A stretch of 64,000 bases of DNA from Bog-473 sp963788125 (GCA_963788125.1 CAWBFN010000002.1:868001-932000), one strand, 5' to 3'. Numbered from the stretch's first letter, positions 1-8,470 are shown. Notes: generated by a model from the sequence alone, not told the origin. A program made the numbers and translations.

Positions 1-2
1 TC

Positions 3-518
3 TACACGGTGTCCGGCAGCTTCGGCACCGTGCCGTGGGAGGAGTCGGCCGCGAGGTTCTGCGAGGAGATGGTCCCCATCGTGGCCCGGGCCAACGAGTG
101 CGGGGTGCGGCTGGCGGTCGAGCCGACCAATCCACTGCGCAGCGACGTCAGCTTCGTCTTCTCCGTGAGGGACGCCGTCGACCTGGCCCGGATGGCGGGC
201 ATCGGCATCGTCGTCGACTTCTACTCCGCCTGGTACGAGCGCGACCTCGACGAGCTGGTGCGGACGAACATCGATCTCGTCACCCTGGTGCAGATTGACG
301 ACTACAAGCTCGGCACCTTCGACATCCCCAACCGCTGCGCCATCGGCGACGGCGACATCCCGGTCGAGCGCCTCATGGCGACGATGCTGGAGGCCGGCTA
401 CGAAGGCCCGTTCGATCTCGAGATCCTCGGACCGAGGATCGAGGAGGAGGGCTACCGGGCACCGATCGTGCGGAGCGTGGAGCGTGCAACGGCGATTCTG
501 GAGCGCCTCGGAGCTTGA
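3..518 (+). CDS. Sugar phosphate isomerase/epimerase-like TIM-barrel protein, 3' part only
   Basis: The frame is open at the left window edge, so only the C-terminal 170 or so residues are present. The visible part looks like the xylose-isomerase-like TIM-barrel family: an acidic metal-ligand strand (AVEPTNP), a second one (IVVDFYSAW), a QIDD segment and the closing GPFDLEILGPR strand. Such proteins isomerise or epimerise sugars and related hydroxy-keto compounds, or act as dehydratases, usually with a divalent metal. It ends 11 nt before the CCGACCGGTCGG operator of the next transcription unit. A second, shorter member of this fold lies at 7808-8449. The substrate cannot be told. Confidence 0.75.
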   Translation, partial: YTVSGSFGTVPWEESAARFCEEMVPIVARANECGVRLAVEPTNPLRSDVSFVFSVRDAVDLARMAGIGIVVDFYSAWYERDLDELVRTNIDLVTLVQIDDYKLGTFDIPNRCAIGDGDIPVERLMATMLEAGYEGPFDLEILGPRIEEEGYRAPIVRSVERATAILERLGA

Positions 519-523
519 GGATC

Positions 524-571
524 CTTGTACCGACCGGTCGGATTGCTTTTTCCGCGTGCTACGCTTATGGC
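524..571 (+). promoter_or_regulatory. Promoter with TetR-type palindromic operator, copy 1
   Basis: A perfect 12-nt palindrome, CCGACCGGTCGG, lies at 530-541 within the context CTTGTAC...GATTG. The same context recurs at 8916-8937, and from TTGTAC onward at 11937-11958. A weak -35-like TTGCTT (543-548) follows directly, with a possible -10 TATGGC at 566-571. A repressor bound here would block RNA polymerase. The unit starts with the Rieske gene at 619. Confidence 0.7.
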
Positions 572-618
572 CATTCGGTGACTGGTCAGCAGCCGCCGGG
601 AGAAGGGAGGGAATGACG

Positions 619-1881
619 ATGCCCCGCTACCCGAAGCCCGCCGAGGGCAGCTGGACGCAGCACTACGCGCACCTCGACATCGAGCCGGTCTCCTTCGAGG
701 ACTCCGTGTCGCCGGAGTGGTACAAGCTGGAGAAGGAGGCGATCTTCAAGAAGGCCTGGCTCAAGGTCGGGCGAGTCGAAGAGATCCCCCGGACCGGCAG
801 CTACTTCACCAAGGAGATCGCCGCCGCGGACACGTCCATCATCGTCGTGCGCGACGGGGAGGACGTTCGGGCCTTCCACAACATCTGCCGGCACCGTGGC
901 AACAAACTCGTCTGGAACGACTTCCCCCGGGAGGAGACGAGCGGCACGGCCCGTCAGTTCGTCTGCAAGTACCACGGGTGGCGCTACGGTCTCGACGGAG
1001 CCTGCACCTTCGCGCAGCAAGAAGGCGAGTTCTTCGACCTCGACAAGGCCGACTACGGGTTGGTGCCGGTGCACTGCGACACCTTCGCCGGGTTCATCTT
1101 CGTGAACTTCGCGCCCGAACCGAGCCAGTCTCTGCGGGAGTTCCTGGGCCCCATGCTGCTCGGGATAGAGGACTACCCCTTCGGTGAGATGACCGACCGG
1201 TACTCCTTCAAGGTGGAGTGCCGGGCGAACTGGAAGGTGTTCGCCGACGCCTTCCTCGAGTTCTACCACGCCCCCGTGGTGCACGTCGGACAGCATCCGG
1301 TGCACCTGCGGGCGATGATCAACCAGAACGGCTACGAGGCCCCGCACTACCAGCTCGACGGTCCGCACGGGGTCGTCACGACGGCGGGTTCCCTGCACCG
1401 CGGCTGGGAGATGCCGCCGGAGAACGTCAAGCCGGCCGACATCGCCACCCGCAGCGGGCTGTTCGGCCCGTGGGACCATTCGGACCTGGGGGAGCTGCCG
1501 CCGGGGATCAACCCGGGCAAGATCCACCCCTGGGGGTTGTCGTCGTTCCAGTTCTTCCCCAACTTCGCGGTGTTGATCTGGGAGTCGGGCTGGTACAACA
1601 CCCACCAGTTCTGGCCGACGTCGCACAACACGCTCTTGTTCGAGGGCAACGTGTACTCCCTGCCGGCAAAGTCCGCCTCGGATCGGGTGGGTCGGGAGAT
1701 GGCGGCGGTGTCGTTCAAGGAGTACTCGCTGCAGGACGCCAACACGCTCGAGGCCACGCAGCTGGGGATTGAGGCGGGCGTGATCGACCAGTGGCCGCTC
1801 AACGACCAGGAGGTACTGGTCCGGCACTTCCACCATGGAGCGAAGGAGTGGGTCCGCAACTACCAGCGAGAGAAGGTGTGA
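619..1881 (+). CDS. Rieske non-heme iron oxygenase, alpha subunit (type A, copy 1)
   Basis: This 420-residue protein is the catalytic component of an aromatic ring-hydroxylating type oxygenase. The Rieske [2Fe-2S] ligands are visible as C90-x-H92 and C116-x2-H119 (CRHRG and CKYHGW). The C-terminal domain has the mononuclear iron segment NWKVFADAFLEFYHAPVVH, giving His ligands near 217 and 222. ATG 613 also exists in frame, but GGGAGG at 605-610 is better spaced for ATG 619, and the paralogue at 4310 starts with the equivalent residues. It is the first gene of a tightly packed unit. It needs electrons from a ferredoxin/reductase that is not encoded in the window. Substrate unknown. Family assignment is secure; a ring-hydroxylating rather than demethylating role is inference. 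Confidence 0.93.
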   Translation: MPRYPKPAEGSWTQHYAHLDIEPVSFEDSVSPEWYKLEKEAIFKKAWLKVGRVEEIPRTGSYFTKEIAAADTSIIVVRDGEDVRAFHNICRHRGNKLVWNDFPREETSGTARQFVCKYHGWRYGLDGACTFAQQEGEFFDLDKADYGLVPVHCDTFAGFIFVNFAPEPSQSLREFLGPMLLGIEDYPFGEMTDRYSFKVECRANWKVFADAFLEFYHAPVVHVGQHPVHLRAMINQNGYEAPHYQLDGPHGVVTTAGSLHRGWEMPPENVKPADIATRSGLFGPWDHSDLGELPPGINPGKIHPWGLSSFQFFPNFAVLIWESGWYNTHQFWPTSHNTLLFEGNVYSLPAKSASDRVGREMAAVSFKEYSLQDANTLEATQLGIEAGVIDQWPLNDQEVLVRHFHHGAKEWVRNYQREKV

Positions 1882-1886
1882 CGGAG

Positions 1887-2216
1887 ATGGCGATGCTTCC
1901 GAGCCAGTTCGCCGAGCTCGAGCGGTTTGCCCCGACCTGGTGCCTGGCCACCGAGAACGAACGGTGGAACCAGCGGATGTCGAGCTCCATGGATGAGCTG
2001 CGCGAGCTCTACGATGCCGCGCTGCCGCGGGTTCCCGAGGCGATGGCGTACTGCGACAAGTTCGCCCTCGACGACCTGCCCGAGGACGCGGTCAACCTGT
2101 TGCGCCTGGTGTACTCCTTCGTGCTGGTGTCGTTCGCCGTCGAGCTGTGGGGCCAGACCTATCCGCCCGACACCCGCGGCACCGACTTCGTCCGCCTCAG
2201 CGAACCGCTGCCCTGA
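1887..2216 (+). CDS. Conserved small protein linked to type A Rieske oxygenase (copy 1), unknown function
   Basis: I do not recognise this protein of 109 residues. It looks soluble and mostly helical, with no signal peptide or metal motif. It is clearly paralogous to the product at 3970-4299. Both share the pattern LP-x2-FA-x-LE-x-FAP-x-WCL-x-TE-x-ERW-x-QR, then RELYDA, a LPEDA turn and a hydrophobic SFV-x-VSF-x-VE segment. Each copy lies directly beside a type A Rieske gene: after it here, before it at 4310. A role as accessory or assembly subunit of that oxygenase is inference from this pairing. A GTG at 1878 overlapping the previous stop is an alternative start, but AGAAGG at 1871-1876 favours ATG 1887. 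Confidence 0.8.
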   Translation: MAMLPSQFAELERFAPTWCLATENERWNQRMSSSMDELRELYDAALPRVPEAMAYCDKFALDDLPEDAVNLLRLVYSFVLVSFAVELWGQTYPPDTRGTDFVRLSEPLP

Positions 2217-2229
2217 CGGAGGGGGCACC

Positions 2230-3492
2230 GTGACCACCCGGGCCGAGAACGAGCTGATGACTCGCATTGAGGGCGACGCGCCCATGGGCCAGCTGATGCG
2301 CGAGCACTACTGGATCCCCTTCGCGCAGTCCGCTCACCTCGTGACCGGCGAGGGCCCCCTGCCGGTCCGGCTCTTCGGTGAGAACTACGTCGCCTTCCGC
2401 GCCGCCGACGGCCGGGTCGGCTTCCTCGACGAGCTGTGCCCCCACCGCCGCGCCTCGCTCGTGCTCGCCCGCAACGAGGGAGACGGCGTCCGCTGCATCT
2501 ACCACGGCTGGAAGGTCGACGCATCGGGCCGCGTCGTCGAGTGCCCGACGCAGACGGTCCGGGCCGAGCAGTTTGCCGCCCGCGTGGCGGTCGGCCACTA
2601 TCCGGTCCACGAGGCCGGCGGCCTGGCCTGGGTATGGCTCGGACCCGCCGAGGCGCCCGCCTTCCCCGCCCTCCCGTTCGCCGACGAGGACCTCTTCCGC
2701 TACTGGGTCACCTCGCAGGTGCCGTGCAACTGGCTCCAGGGCCTCGAGGGCTCGGTGGACTCCGTGCATGCCGGGATGTTGCATCAGACCTGGATCGCCC
2801 TTTCGGTCTCCATGGCGGAGCACTCCAATCTCAGTATCGCCCTCACCGAGTCGCCCACCTATGAGACCGAGGTCACCTCCTACGGCTTGCGGGCCGCCGC
2901 CCTGCGCAAAACGACGACCGGTCAGACGTACGTGCGCATCACCGAACACATGCTGCCGCTGGTGACCGTCACCCCGGTCGGCGGGAACACGCCGCGCACC
3001 GGCGCCGTGTTCGTCATCTCGCCGGTGGACGACACCCATCACGTCCTCTTCTTCGGGACGGTCGGGCCGACCCCTCACAGCGGCGTGTCCCTCGAGCAGA
3101 TCGCCATGCAGGACCCCGGGTACGTGCCCGATCCTCTCGACTACACCGGGCTGCGCGGTGACCGCTCGAACCGCTGGGGTCAGGACCGCTCGCTGATGGC
3201 CGACGGCCACTTCACCGGCTTCGGGCGGAGCCTGCTGGAGGAGGACGCCGCCATCCAGACCAGCATGGGTCCCCTGGTCGACCGCAGCAAGGAGAACCTC
3301 TCCTCCAGCGACGTCGCCGTGGCCCGCCTCCGCCGGCTGCTGCTCGATGCGCTGGAGACGGCCAAGGCCGGCGAGCTCCCGCCCGGCAGTGCCCTCAGAC
3401 CTGAGGGCGTCCGTGTCCCGAACGCCTCGGAGGTGTTCGTGGACGAGGGGATGCGCTGGGAGCACGCCGCGTTCGATCCTCTGCCCAGCTGA
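2230..3492 (+). CDS. Rieske oxygenase, phthalate 4,5-dioxygenase-like (type B, copy 1)
   Basis: This 420-residue protein begins with the ENELMTRIEGDAPMGQLMR segment typical of phthalate-4,5-dioxygenase-type oxygenases. The Rieske cluster ligands are C70-x-H72 and C89-x2-H92 (CPHRR and CIYHGW). The iron site is in NWLQGLEGSVDSVHAGMLH, with N167, D177, H180 and H185. Members of this family hydroxylate or O-demethylate aromatic and related substrates as homotrimers and draw electrons from a flavin/ferredoxin reductase. GTG 2230 is chosen because GGAGGGGG (2218-2225) lies just upstream and the protein then matches its close relative at 9117. The next gene starts 1 nt after the stop. Confidence 0.93.
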   Translation: MTTRAENELMTRIEGDAPMGQLMREHYWIPFAQSAHLVTGEGPLPVRLFGENYVAFRAADGRVGFLDELCPHRRASLVLARNEGDGVRCIYHGWKVDASGRVVECPTQTVRAEQFAARVAVGHYPVHEAGGLAWVWLGPAEAPAFPALPFADEDLFRYWVTSQVPCNWLQGLEGSVDSVHAGMLHQTWIALSVSMAEHSNLSIALTESPTYETEVTSYGLRAAALRKTTTGQTYVRITEHMLPLVTVTPVGGNTPRTGAVFVISPVDDTHHVLFFGTVGPTPHSGVSLEQIAMQDPGYVPDPLDYTGLRGDRSNRWGQDRSLMADGHFTGFGRSLLEEDAAIQTSMGPLVDRSKENLSSSDVAVARLRRLLLDALETAKAGELPPGSALRPEGVRVPNASEVFVDEGMRWEHAAFDPLPS

Positions 3493-3493
3493 C

Positions 3494-3973
3494 ATGGCGG
3501 CGGGGGGGTTCGAGGACTGGCACGCAGTCAACACGTTGCTCATGACCTACGCCGAGCACCTCGACTCGGGTCGGTTCGCCGAGTTCGCGGCGCTGTTCGA
3601 GCACGCCACCTATCGGATCGAGCATTCCGGCACGACGAGTGTCTCGGAGTACCGCGGGGCGGCGGAAGTGCTCGGGTTCTGTGAGCAGACGCGCCTGTAC
3701 GACGACGGGACGCCGCGCACCAAGCACGTGATCACCAATGTCAACATACAGCTCGACGGCGACAGCGCCACGGCGAGTTCCTACGCGACGGTGTTCCAGC
3801 AGACCGATGTGCTCCCCCTGCAGCCCATCGCCTCCGGTCGCTACCTCGACCGGTTCTCACGCGCTGTCGACGGTTGGCGGTTCGCCGACCGTCTCATCAC
3901 GGGGTTCCTCCTCGGGGACCGCAGCCAGCACGTCGTCTGGTACGACGGAGCGCCGGAGGGGGCGGGGTCGTGA
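3494..3973 (+). CDS. NTF2/SnoaL-like protein, possible oxygenase small subunit
   Basis: This 159-residue protein looks like the SnoaL_4/NTF2 fold: an N-terminal helix with LLMTYAEHLDSGRFAEFAALF, then alternating strands ending in GWRFADRLI. The same fold is used by beta subunits of ring-hydroxylating dioxygenases and by many small isomerases and hydratases. It starts 1 nt after the type B Rieske gene, and its last 4 nt overlap the GTGA start of the small protein at 3970, so it is translated with them. A structural beta-subunit role is possible. Type B oxygenases usually work without one, so a separate enzyme is equally possible. Confidence 0.8.
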   Translation: MAAGGFEDWHAVNTLLMTYAEHLDSGRFAEFAALFEHATYRIEHSGTTSVSEYRGAAEVLGFCEQTRLYDDGTPRTKHVITNVNIQLDGDSATASSYATVFQQTDVLPLQPIASGRYLDRFSRAVDGWRFADRLITGFLLGDRSQHVVWYDGAPEGAGS

Positions 3974-4299
3974 GCCTGCTCCCGCCGGAGTTCGCCGATC
4001 TGGAGGGGTTCGCGCCGCGGTGGTGCCTCCGGACCGAACCGGAGCGTTGGGCTCAGCGCCACGCCAGCTCGATCGGGGAGATGCGAGAGCTCTACGACGC
4101 CGTGTTCCCGCGTGTCGAGGCCATGTACGCCTACCTGGACCGCTTCCCGCTCGACAGTCTGCCCGAGGACGCCAGGAACGTGCTGTACCTCGTGCACTCG
4201 TTCGTGATGGTGTCATTCCCCGTGGAGGTGTGGGACGGCCCCCGAATCCCCGACGTCGGCGACGCGACCCTTGACCGGGTCGCCTCGCCCATCTTTTAG
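3970..4299 (+). CDS. Conserved small protein linked to type A Rieske oxygenase (copy 2), unknown function
   Basis: This is the second copy of the unrecognised small family (109 residues), aligned nearly end to end with the product at 1887-2216. Shared residues include LP-x2-FA-x-LE-x-FAP, WCL, ERW-x-QR, ELYDA, LPEDA and SFV-x-VSF. GTG 3970 overlaps the previous stop in a GTGA junction. The type A Rieske gene at 4310 follows after 10 nt. Conservation of two copies, each touching a type A oxygenase, argues that the protein is real and functional. The biochemical role is unknown. Confidence 0.8.
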   Translation: MSLLPPEFADLEGFAPRWCLRTEPERWAQRHASSIGEMRELYDAVFPRVEAMYAYLDRFPLDSLPEDARNVLYLVHSFVMVSFPVEVWDGPRIPDVGDATLDRVASPIF

Positions 4300-4309
4300 G
4301 AGTTCGACT

Positions 4310-5575
4310 ATGGCGAGGCACCCCAAGCCGGCCGAGGGCAGCTGGACCGAGCACTACCCGGGCTTGGGGACCGGGCCGGTGTCCTATGCCGATTCGATCT
4401 CCCCCGAGTTCTTCGAGCTCGAACGCGAAGCCATCTTCAAGCGGACATGGCTGCAGGTCGGCCGCGTCGAGCAACTCCCGCGTCACGGGAGCTACTTCAC
4501 CCGGGAGATCGCAGTCGCCCACACATCGGTCATCGTCGTTCGCGACGCGGAGGACCGCGTGCGGGCGTTCCACAACATCTGCCGGCACCGGGGCAACAAG
4601 CTCGTCTGGAGCGACTTCCCCGGGCAGGAGACCAGCGGAACGGCGCGTCAATTCACCTGCAAGTATCACGGCTGGCGCTACGGCCTCGACGGTGCCTGCA
4701 CCTTCGTCCAGCAAGAGGGCGAGTTCTTCAACCTCGACAAGGCCGACTACGGACTGGTCGAGGTATCGTGCGACATCTGGGCCGGGTTCATCTTCGTCAA
4801 CTTCGAGAGCCGGCCACGGCAGGCCCTCCGCGACTTCCTCGGTCCGATGGTGACCGCCATCGAGGACTTCCCCTTCGACCGGCTCACCCAGCGCTACGGC
4901 TTCCGCTCCTCGGTGTCGGCCAACTGGAAGCTCATGACCGATGCCCTCCAGGAGCAGTACCACGCGCCCATCGTGCACGCCAACCAGCGGTCCGAGAGCT
5001 TCGAGGAGCACAACTTTGCCGGTGGGTTCGAGGCCCCGCACTACCAGATCGACGGGCCCCACCGGATGTTCAACTCTGCCGGGATCCGCCCCTGGGAGCT
5101 CCCCGAGGACCAGATCAAGCCCTCGGAGCAACTCCTCCGGGGCGGGCTGTTCGGTCCGTGGGACCCGCCCGAGTTCTACGAGAGCACACAGGTCAAGGGG
5201 ATGCGACCCGGCGGCCACGAGCGCGTGGGCGTTGCGCTGTTCGAGATCTGGCCGAACTTCGCCATCCAGCTGTGGGAGCGCGGCTGGTACCACACCTACC
5301 AGCACTGGCCCACGTCCTACGACCGGCACATCTTCGAGTGGAACATGTACTTCGCGCCGCCGCGCACTGCAGCCGAGGCGGTGGCCCAGGAGATGACGGC
5401 GGTGTCGCTCAAGGAGTTCGCCCTCCAAGACGACAGCCTCATTGAGTCGATCCAGCTGACGCTGGGCTCGGCCGGCCTCACCGATTTTCCGCTGGGAGAC
5501 CAGGAGATCCTCTGCCGCCATCTGCACAAGACGGCGCAAGACTGGGTGGCGGACTTCCAAGAGCCGGGCTCGTGA
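4310..5575 (+). CDS. Rieske non-heme iron oxygenase, alpha subunit (type A, copy 2)
   Basis: This 421-residue protein is a close paralogue of the product at 619. Rieske ligands are C91-x-H93 and C117-x2-H120. The mononuclear iron segment is NWKLMTDALQEQYHAPIVH, with H218 and H223. TAGGAG at 4297-4302, formed partly from the previous stop codon, is a well-placed ribosome binding site for ATG 4310. The N-terminal motif RHPKPAEGSWTEH is also found, degraded, in the short frame at 9007-9120. The stop overlaps the next start (TGATG), coupling it to the CoA ligase. Two type A copies with different residues around the iron site suggest different substrates or a two-step oxidation. Confidence 0.93.
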   Translation: MARHPKPAEGSWTEHYPGLGTGPVSYADSISPEFFELEREAIFKRTWLQVGRVEQLPRHGSYFTREIAVAHTSVIVVRDAEDRVRAFHNICRHRGNKLVWSDFPGQETSGTARQFTCKYHGWRYGLDGACTFVQQEGEFFNLDKADYGLVEVSCDIWAGFIFVNFESRPRQALRDFLGPMVTAIEDFPFDRLTQRYGFRSSVSANWKLMTDALQEQYHAPIVHANQRSESFEEHNFAGGFEAPHYQIDGPHRMFNSAGIRPWELPEDQIKPSEQLLRGGLFGPWDPPEFYESTQVKGMRPGGHERVGVALFEIWPNFAIQLWERGWYHTYQHWPTSYDRHIFEWNMYFAPPRTAAEAVAQEMTAVSLKEFALQDDSLIESIQLTLGSAGLTDFPLGDQEILCRHLHKTAQDWVADFQEPGS

Positions 5576-7104
5576 TGCCGGCGCAGCCCCTGCAGCCGGA
5601 CATGAGCTGGTTCGGTGTCCTCGAGCACCACGCCAGCCGTACCCCGACGAAGCCGTTCAGCGTCTTCGACGACGAGGTCGTCACGTACGGGGAGATGGTG
5701 GCTCGCGCCACCGCACTGGCTGCCGGCCTGCACCAGCGCGGGGTCGGTGCCGGCGACGTGGTGGGCCTTCTCTCCTACAACTGTCCCGAATTCCTCGAGA
5801 CGATCTTCGCGGCGAACTACCTCGGTGCGGCCGCGATGCCGATCAACTGGCGGCTCGCCGCGGCCGAGGTCCGGTACATCCTCACTCACTCCGAGGCGCG
5901 CGCGCTCGTCTGCGACGGATCGCTCGTCGAGCTCGCCAACGACGCGACGAAGGAGATGGAGACACCCCCGTCCCGCGTGTGCATCTCCGGGCCAAGCGCC
6001 CAAGGGTGGACCCCGCTCGCCGATCTCCGGGCCGTGACGACCGTGCCCGAGCGAGCCCGCGCCGCCGGCGATGAGATCCACCGCTTGATGTACACGTCGG
6101 GGACCACCGGACGCCCCAAGGGCGTCATGATCACACATGCCAACCTGGCCTGGAAGAACTTTGCCCACGTCATTGAGTTCGGCGTCACCGGAGCGGACGT
6201 CGGTCTCGCCTGTGGACCTCTCTACCACGTGGGAGCGCTCGACCTCACGACCACCACCTTGATCGCCGCCGGCGCGACGATCATCATCCACCGCGCCTTC
6301 GATGCTCAGGCCGTGGTCGACGAAATTGAGCGGTCGCGTGTGAGCACGGTCTGGCTGGCGCCCGCCATGGTCAACGCGATCATGAGTCTGCCCGACATTG
6401 AGCGGCGCGACCTGTCGTCCGTGCGGTTGCTCATCGGTGGCGGAGAGAAGATGCCGATCCCGCTGATCGAGCGCGTCCAAAAGACGTTTCCTTCGGCATG
6501 GTTCGCCGACGCGTACGGTCTCACCGAGACGGTCTCGGGTGACACGTTCTTGGACAGGGCGAGCACGGTGAGCAAACTCGGAAGCGTGGGCCGTCCGTGC
6601 CTGTACCTCGAGGTCGACATCTGGGACGAGCAGGGGGACTCGCTGCCCCCGGGGGAGCGCGGGGAGGTCGTGCTGCGCGGGCCCAAGGTGTTCAAGGGCT
6701 ACTGGCGCGATCCCGAGGCGACCGACGCCGCGTTCGCCGGCGGTTGGTTCCACACCGGAGACATAGGCGTCAGGGACGGCGACGGGTACCTGTATATTGT
6801 CGATCGCCTCAAGGACATGATCCTGTCGGGAGGTGAGAACATCGCCGGCTCCGAGGTCGAGCGCGTGCTCTATGAGCACGAGGCCGTTCTCGAGGCAGCC
6901 GTGGTCGGGCGTCTCGATGATCGATGGGGTGAGGTCCCTGTCGCCTTCGTCGTACTGCGGCCGACCGCCACCGCTTCGTCGGACGAGCTCATTGCCCACT
7001 GCCGCCTGCAGCTGGCGCGCTTCAAGGTTCCCAAGGAGATCCTCTTCCTCGAAGCCCTGCCGCGTAACCCATCCGGCAAGGTGCTCAAACGTGAGCTCCG
7101 ATAG
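5575..7104 (+). CDS. AMP-dependent acyl-CoA synthetase/ligase
   Basis: This 509-residue member of the ANL superfamily activates a carboxylic acid to its CoA thioester through an acyl-adenylate. The P-loop-like motif MYTSGTTGRPKG lies near residue 172. The adenylate motif DAYGLTETV lies near 317, the hinge region FHTGDIG near 396, and the C-terminal catalytic lysine motif NPSGKVLKREL closes the protein. ATG 5575 overlaps the preceding stop. Placed after two oxygenases, it probably activates the acid being degraded or a product acid, but its acyl specificity cannot be read from the sequence. Confidence 0.92.
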   Translation: MPAQPLQPDMSWFGVLEHHASRTPTKPFSVFDDEVVTYGEMVARATALAAGLHQRGVGAGDVVGLLSYNCPEFLETIFAANYLGAAAMPINWRLAAAEVRYILTHSEARALVCDGSLVELANDATKEMETPPSRVCISGPSAQGWTPLADLRAVTTVPERARAAGDEIHRLMYTSGTTGRPKGVMITHANLAWKNFAHVIEFGVTGADVGLACGPLYHVGALDLTTTTLIAAGATIIIHRAFDAQAVVDEIERSRVSTVWLAPAMVNAIMSLPDIERRDLSSVRLLIGGGEKMPIPLIERVQKTFPSAWFADAYGLTETVSGDTFLDRASTVSKLGSVGRPCLYLEVDIWDEQGDSLPPGERGEVVLRGPKVFKGYWRDPEATDAAFAGGWFHTGDIGVRDGDGYLYIVDRLKDMILSGGENIAGSEVERVLYEHEAVLEAAVVGRLDDRWGEVPVAFVVLRPTATASSDELIAHCRLQLARFKVPKEILFLEALPRNPSGKVLKRELR

Positions 7105-7155
7105 GGTGCGTGACCGCAGGTATTCGGATCGAGCGCAACAGGTTGAAGGGGACGG

Positions 7156-7206
7156 ATGACGACAGAGACGGTTGTACGGGGGTTCTGCCCAGAGGTGGTC
7201 GCGTGA
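7156..7206 (+). CDS. Possible 16-codon leader ORF before the CMD gene
   Basis: A short frame, MTTETVVRGFCPEVVA, begins at ATG 7156 about 6 nt after AAGGGGACGG and ends in a TGA that overlaps the GTG start of the next gene (GTGA at 7203-7206). Translation here would deliver ribosomes to the CMD start. It could also be the remnant of a lost gene. No relatives are known to me. Confidence 0.35.
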   Translation: MTTETVVRGFCPEVVA

Positions 7207-7808
7207 CCGGGCCCGGCGGGCGTATCCCGCCGTTCCCCTTCGCCGAGTGGGACGACGACGCCCGGAGGGTACTGCCGGGCTACCTTCGCCGTCCCGAGCT
7301 GTACGAGTCGCATGGCGGCGACCGCCCGATGCCGGCCGCACTCGGCCACTACGCGCGGCACTTCCGGTTGGGTGTGGCCTGGATGGAGTTCAGCGACGTG
7401 TTTGCCAAGGACCCGCTCCTCGATACGCGCTACCGCGAGATCCTGGTCCTGCGCGTGGCCTGGCGCACCCGGTCGCAGTACGAGTGGTTTCAGCATGTCC
7501 GCATTGCCCAGCAGTGCGGCCTGACGCCCGAGCACGTGCAGGCGGCCATGGAGGGCCCCGAGGCCGCACTGTGGACGCCCGTCGAGCGCACTCTTGTGGC
7601 CACGGCCGACGAGATGATCGACCATTCGGTCGTCTCGGATGCGACGTGGAGCCAACTCAGGCCGCACTTCGACGACCAGCAACTCATAGAGCTGCTGTAC
7701 GTGATCGGCGCCTATACCTGCCTCGCCATGGTGACCAACAGCGTCGGCCTCATGCCCGACCCGACACCGGAGGTCGAAGTGCCGCCGATGCCGCCGTTGG
7801 AGGTCTGA
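7203..7808 (+). CDS. Carboxymuconolactone decarboxylase (CMD/AhpD-like) family protein
   Basis: This 201-residue, all-helical-looking protein contains the CMD core REILVLRVAWRTRSQYEWFQHVRIAQQCGL (read here in two pieces: REILVLRVAWR, then YEWFQH), followed by a helix with VERTLVATADEM. The family includes 4-carboxymuconolactone decarboxylase and AhpD-type peroxidases. The redox C-x2-C of AhpD is absent, so a decarboxylase or uncharacterised lyase-like role is likelier. GTG 7203 is preferred because AGAGGTGG (7191-7198) precedes it; an earlier in-frame start at 7110 would add an unrelated N-terminus. The stop overlaps the next ATG. Confidence 0.85.
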   Translation: MTGPGGRIPPFPFAEWDDDARRVLPGYLRRPELYESHGGDRPMPAALGHYARHFRLGVAWMEFSDVFAKDPLLDTRYREILVLRVAWRTRSQYEWFQHVRIAQQCGLTPEHVQAAMEGPEAALWTPVERTLVATADEMIDHSVVSDATWSQLRPHFDDQQLIELLYVIGAYTCLAMVTNSVGLMPDPTPEVEVPPMPPLEV

Positions 7809-8449
7809 TGGGAGGAGGCCGCTACGCGCTGGGCGTCGTCGGGTTCGCGTTCGCACCCCTTCCCGCGGCCGAGGCGTCGGTGCGGGCCAGCGAGCTCGGC
7901 TTCGAGTTCATCGATCCTCTGGTTGGCACGGATCCGTCGACGCTGAAGTTGCCGGTGGGCTGCCCGGCCTCGGATCCGAAGCCCGTTCCGGGGTGGGGGT
8001 TCTGCCCCGCGCCGCGGGACGGACCCGGTCGCTGGGAGACGACGGTGGAACAGTTCCGCGCTGCGCCCGGTTGCCTGATGGAGCCGTGGGCCGGTGCGTG
8101 CGTGAACTCACTCGAGACGATGCAGGCGGTCGCCCAAGAGGTCCCGGGGCTGCGCTTCCTGGTCGACACCGGGCATGTGGCCGCCTGGGGCGGTGATCCC
8201 GTCGAGTTGCTGGACTACGCCGATCACGTGCAGCTGCGTCAGGGCAAGCCCGGACAGGGCCAGCTCCATGTCGACGACCCGACCGGGACGGTCGACTTCG
8301 CTGCGGTGATCCGCCGGCTCGATGCGATCGGCTACCGGGGCAAGCTGGCGGTCGAGTACTTCAGCCTTCCCGATCTGGGGTGGCCGCTCGAGGATCCGGT
8401 GGGCTGGTCGGTCGACCTCGCCGCCCACGTCCGCCCGCTGTTGGTGTGA
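7808..8449 (+). CDS. Short sugar phosphate isomerase/epimerase-like protein
   Basis: This 213-residue protein resembles the C-terminal two thirds of xylose-isomerase-like TIM barrels. It shows LVDTGHVAAWGGDP, the HVQLRQ strand and GKLAVEYFSLPDLGW. Typical members have about 270 residues, so this one is compact and lacks some early strands. ATG 7808 overlaps the preceding stop (TGATG), making it the last gene of the oxygenase operon. The first gene of the window is a longer relative. A role in isomerising a ring-cleavage or sugar-like intermediate is only inference. Confidence 0.78.
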   Translation: MGGGRYALGVVGFAFAPLPAAEASVRASELGFEFIDPLVGTDPSTLKLPVGCPASDPKPVPGWGFCPAPRDGPGRWETTVEQFRAAPGCLMEPWAGACVNSLETMQAVAQEVPGLRFLVDTGHVAAWGGDPVELLDYADHVQLRQGKPGQGQLHVDDPTGTVDFAAVIRRLDAIGYRGKLAVEYFSLPDLGWPLEDPVGWSVDLAAHVRPLLV

Positions 8450-8470
8450 GGCAGCGCGCCGGACGTGTCC

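Noticed and set aside
3857..5560. Long open frame on the minus strand (567 codons) opposite the small-protein and Rieske genes
   Set aside because: It lies opposite genes with clear Rieske motifs, and its translation has no recognisable domain. Long antisense frames are expected at this GC content.
5317..7341. Minus-strand frame of 674 codons opposite the CoA ligase
   Set aside because: The plus strand encodes a complete ANL ligase with all motifs; the antisense product is Arg/Gly/Asp-rich without domain features.
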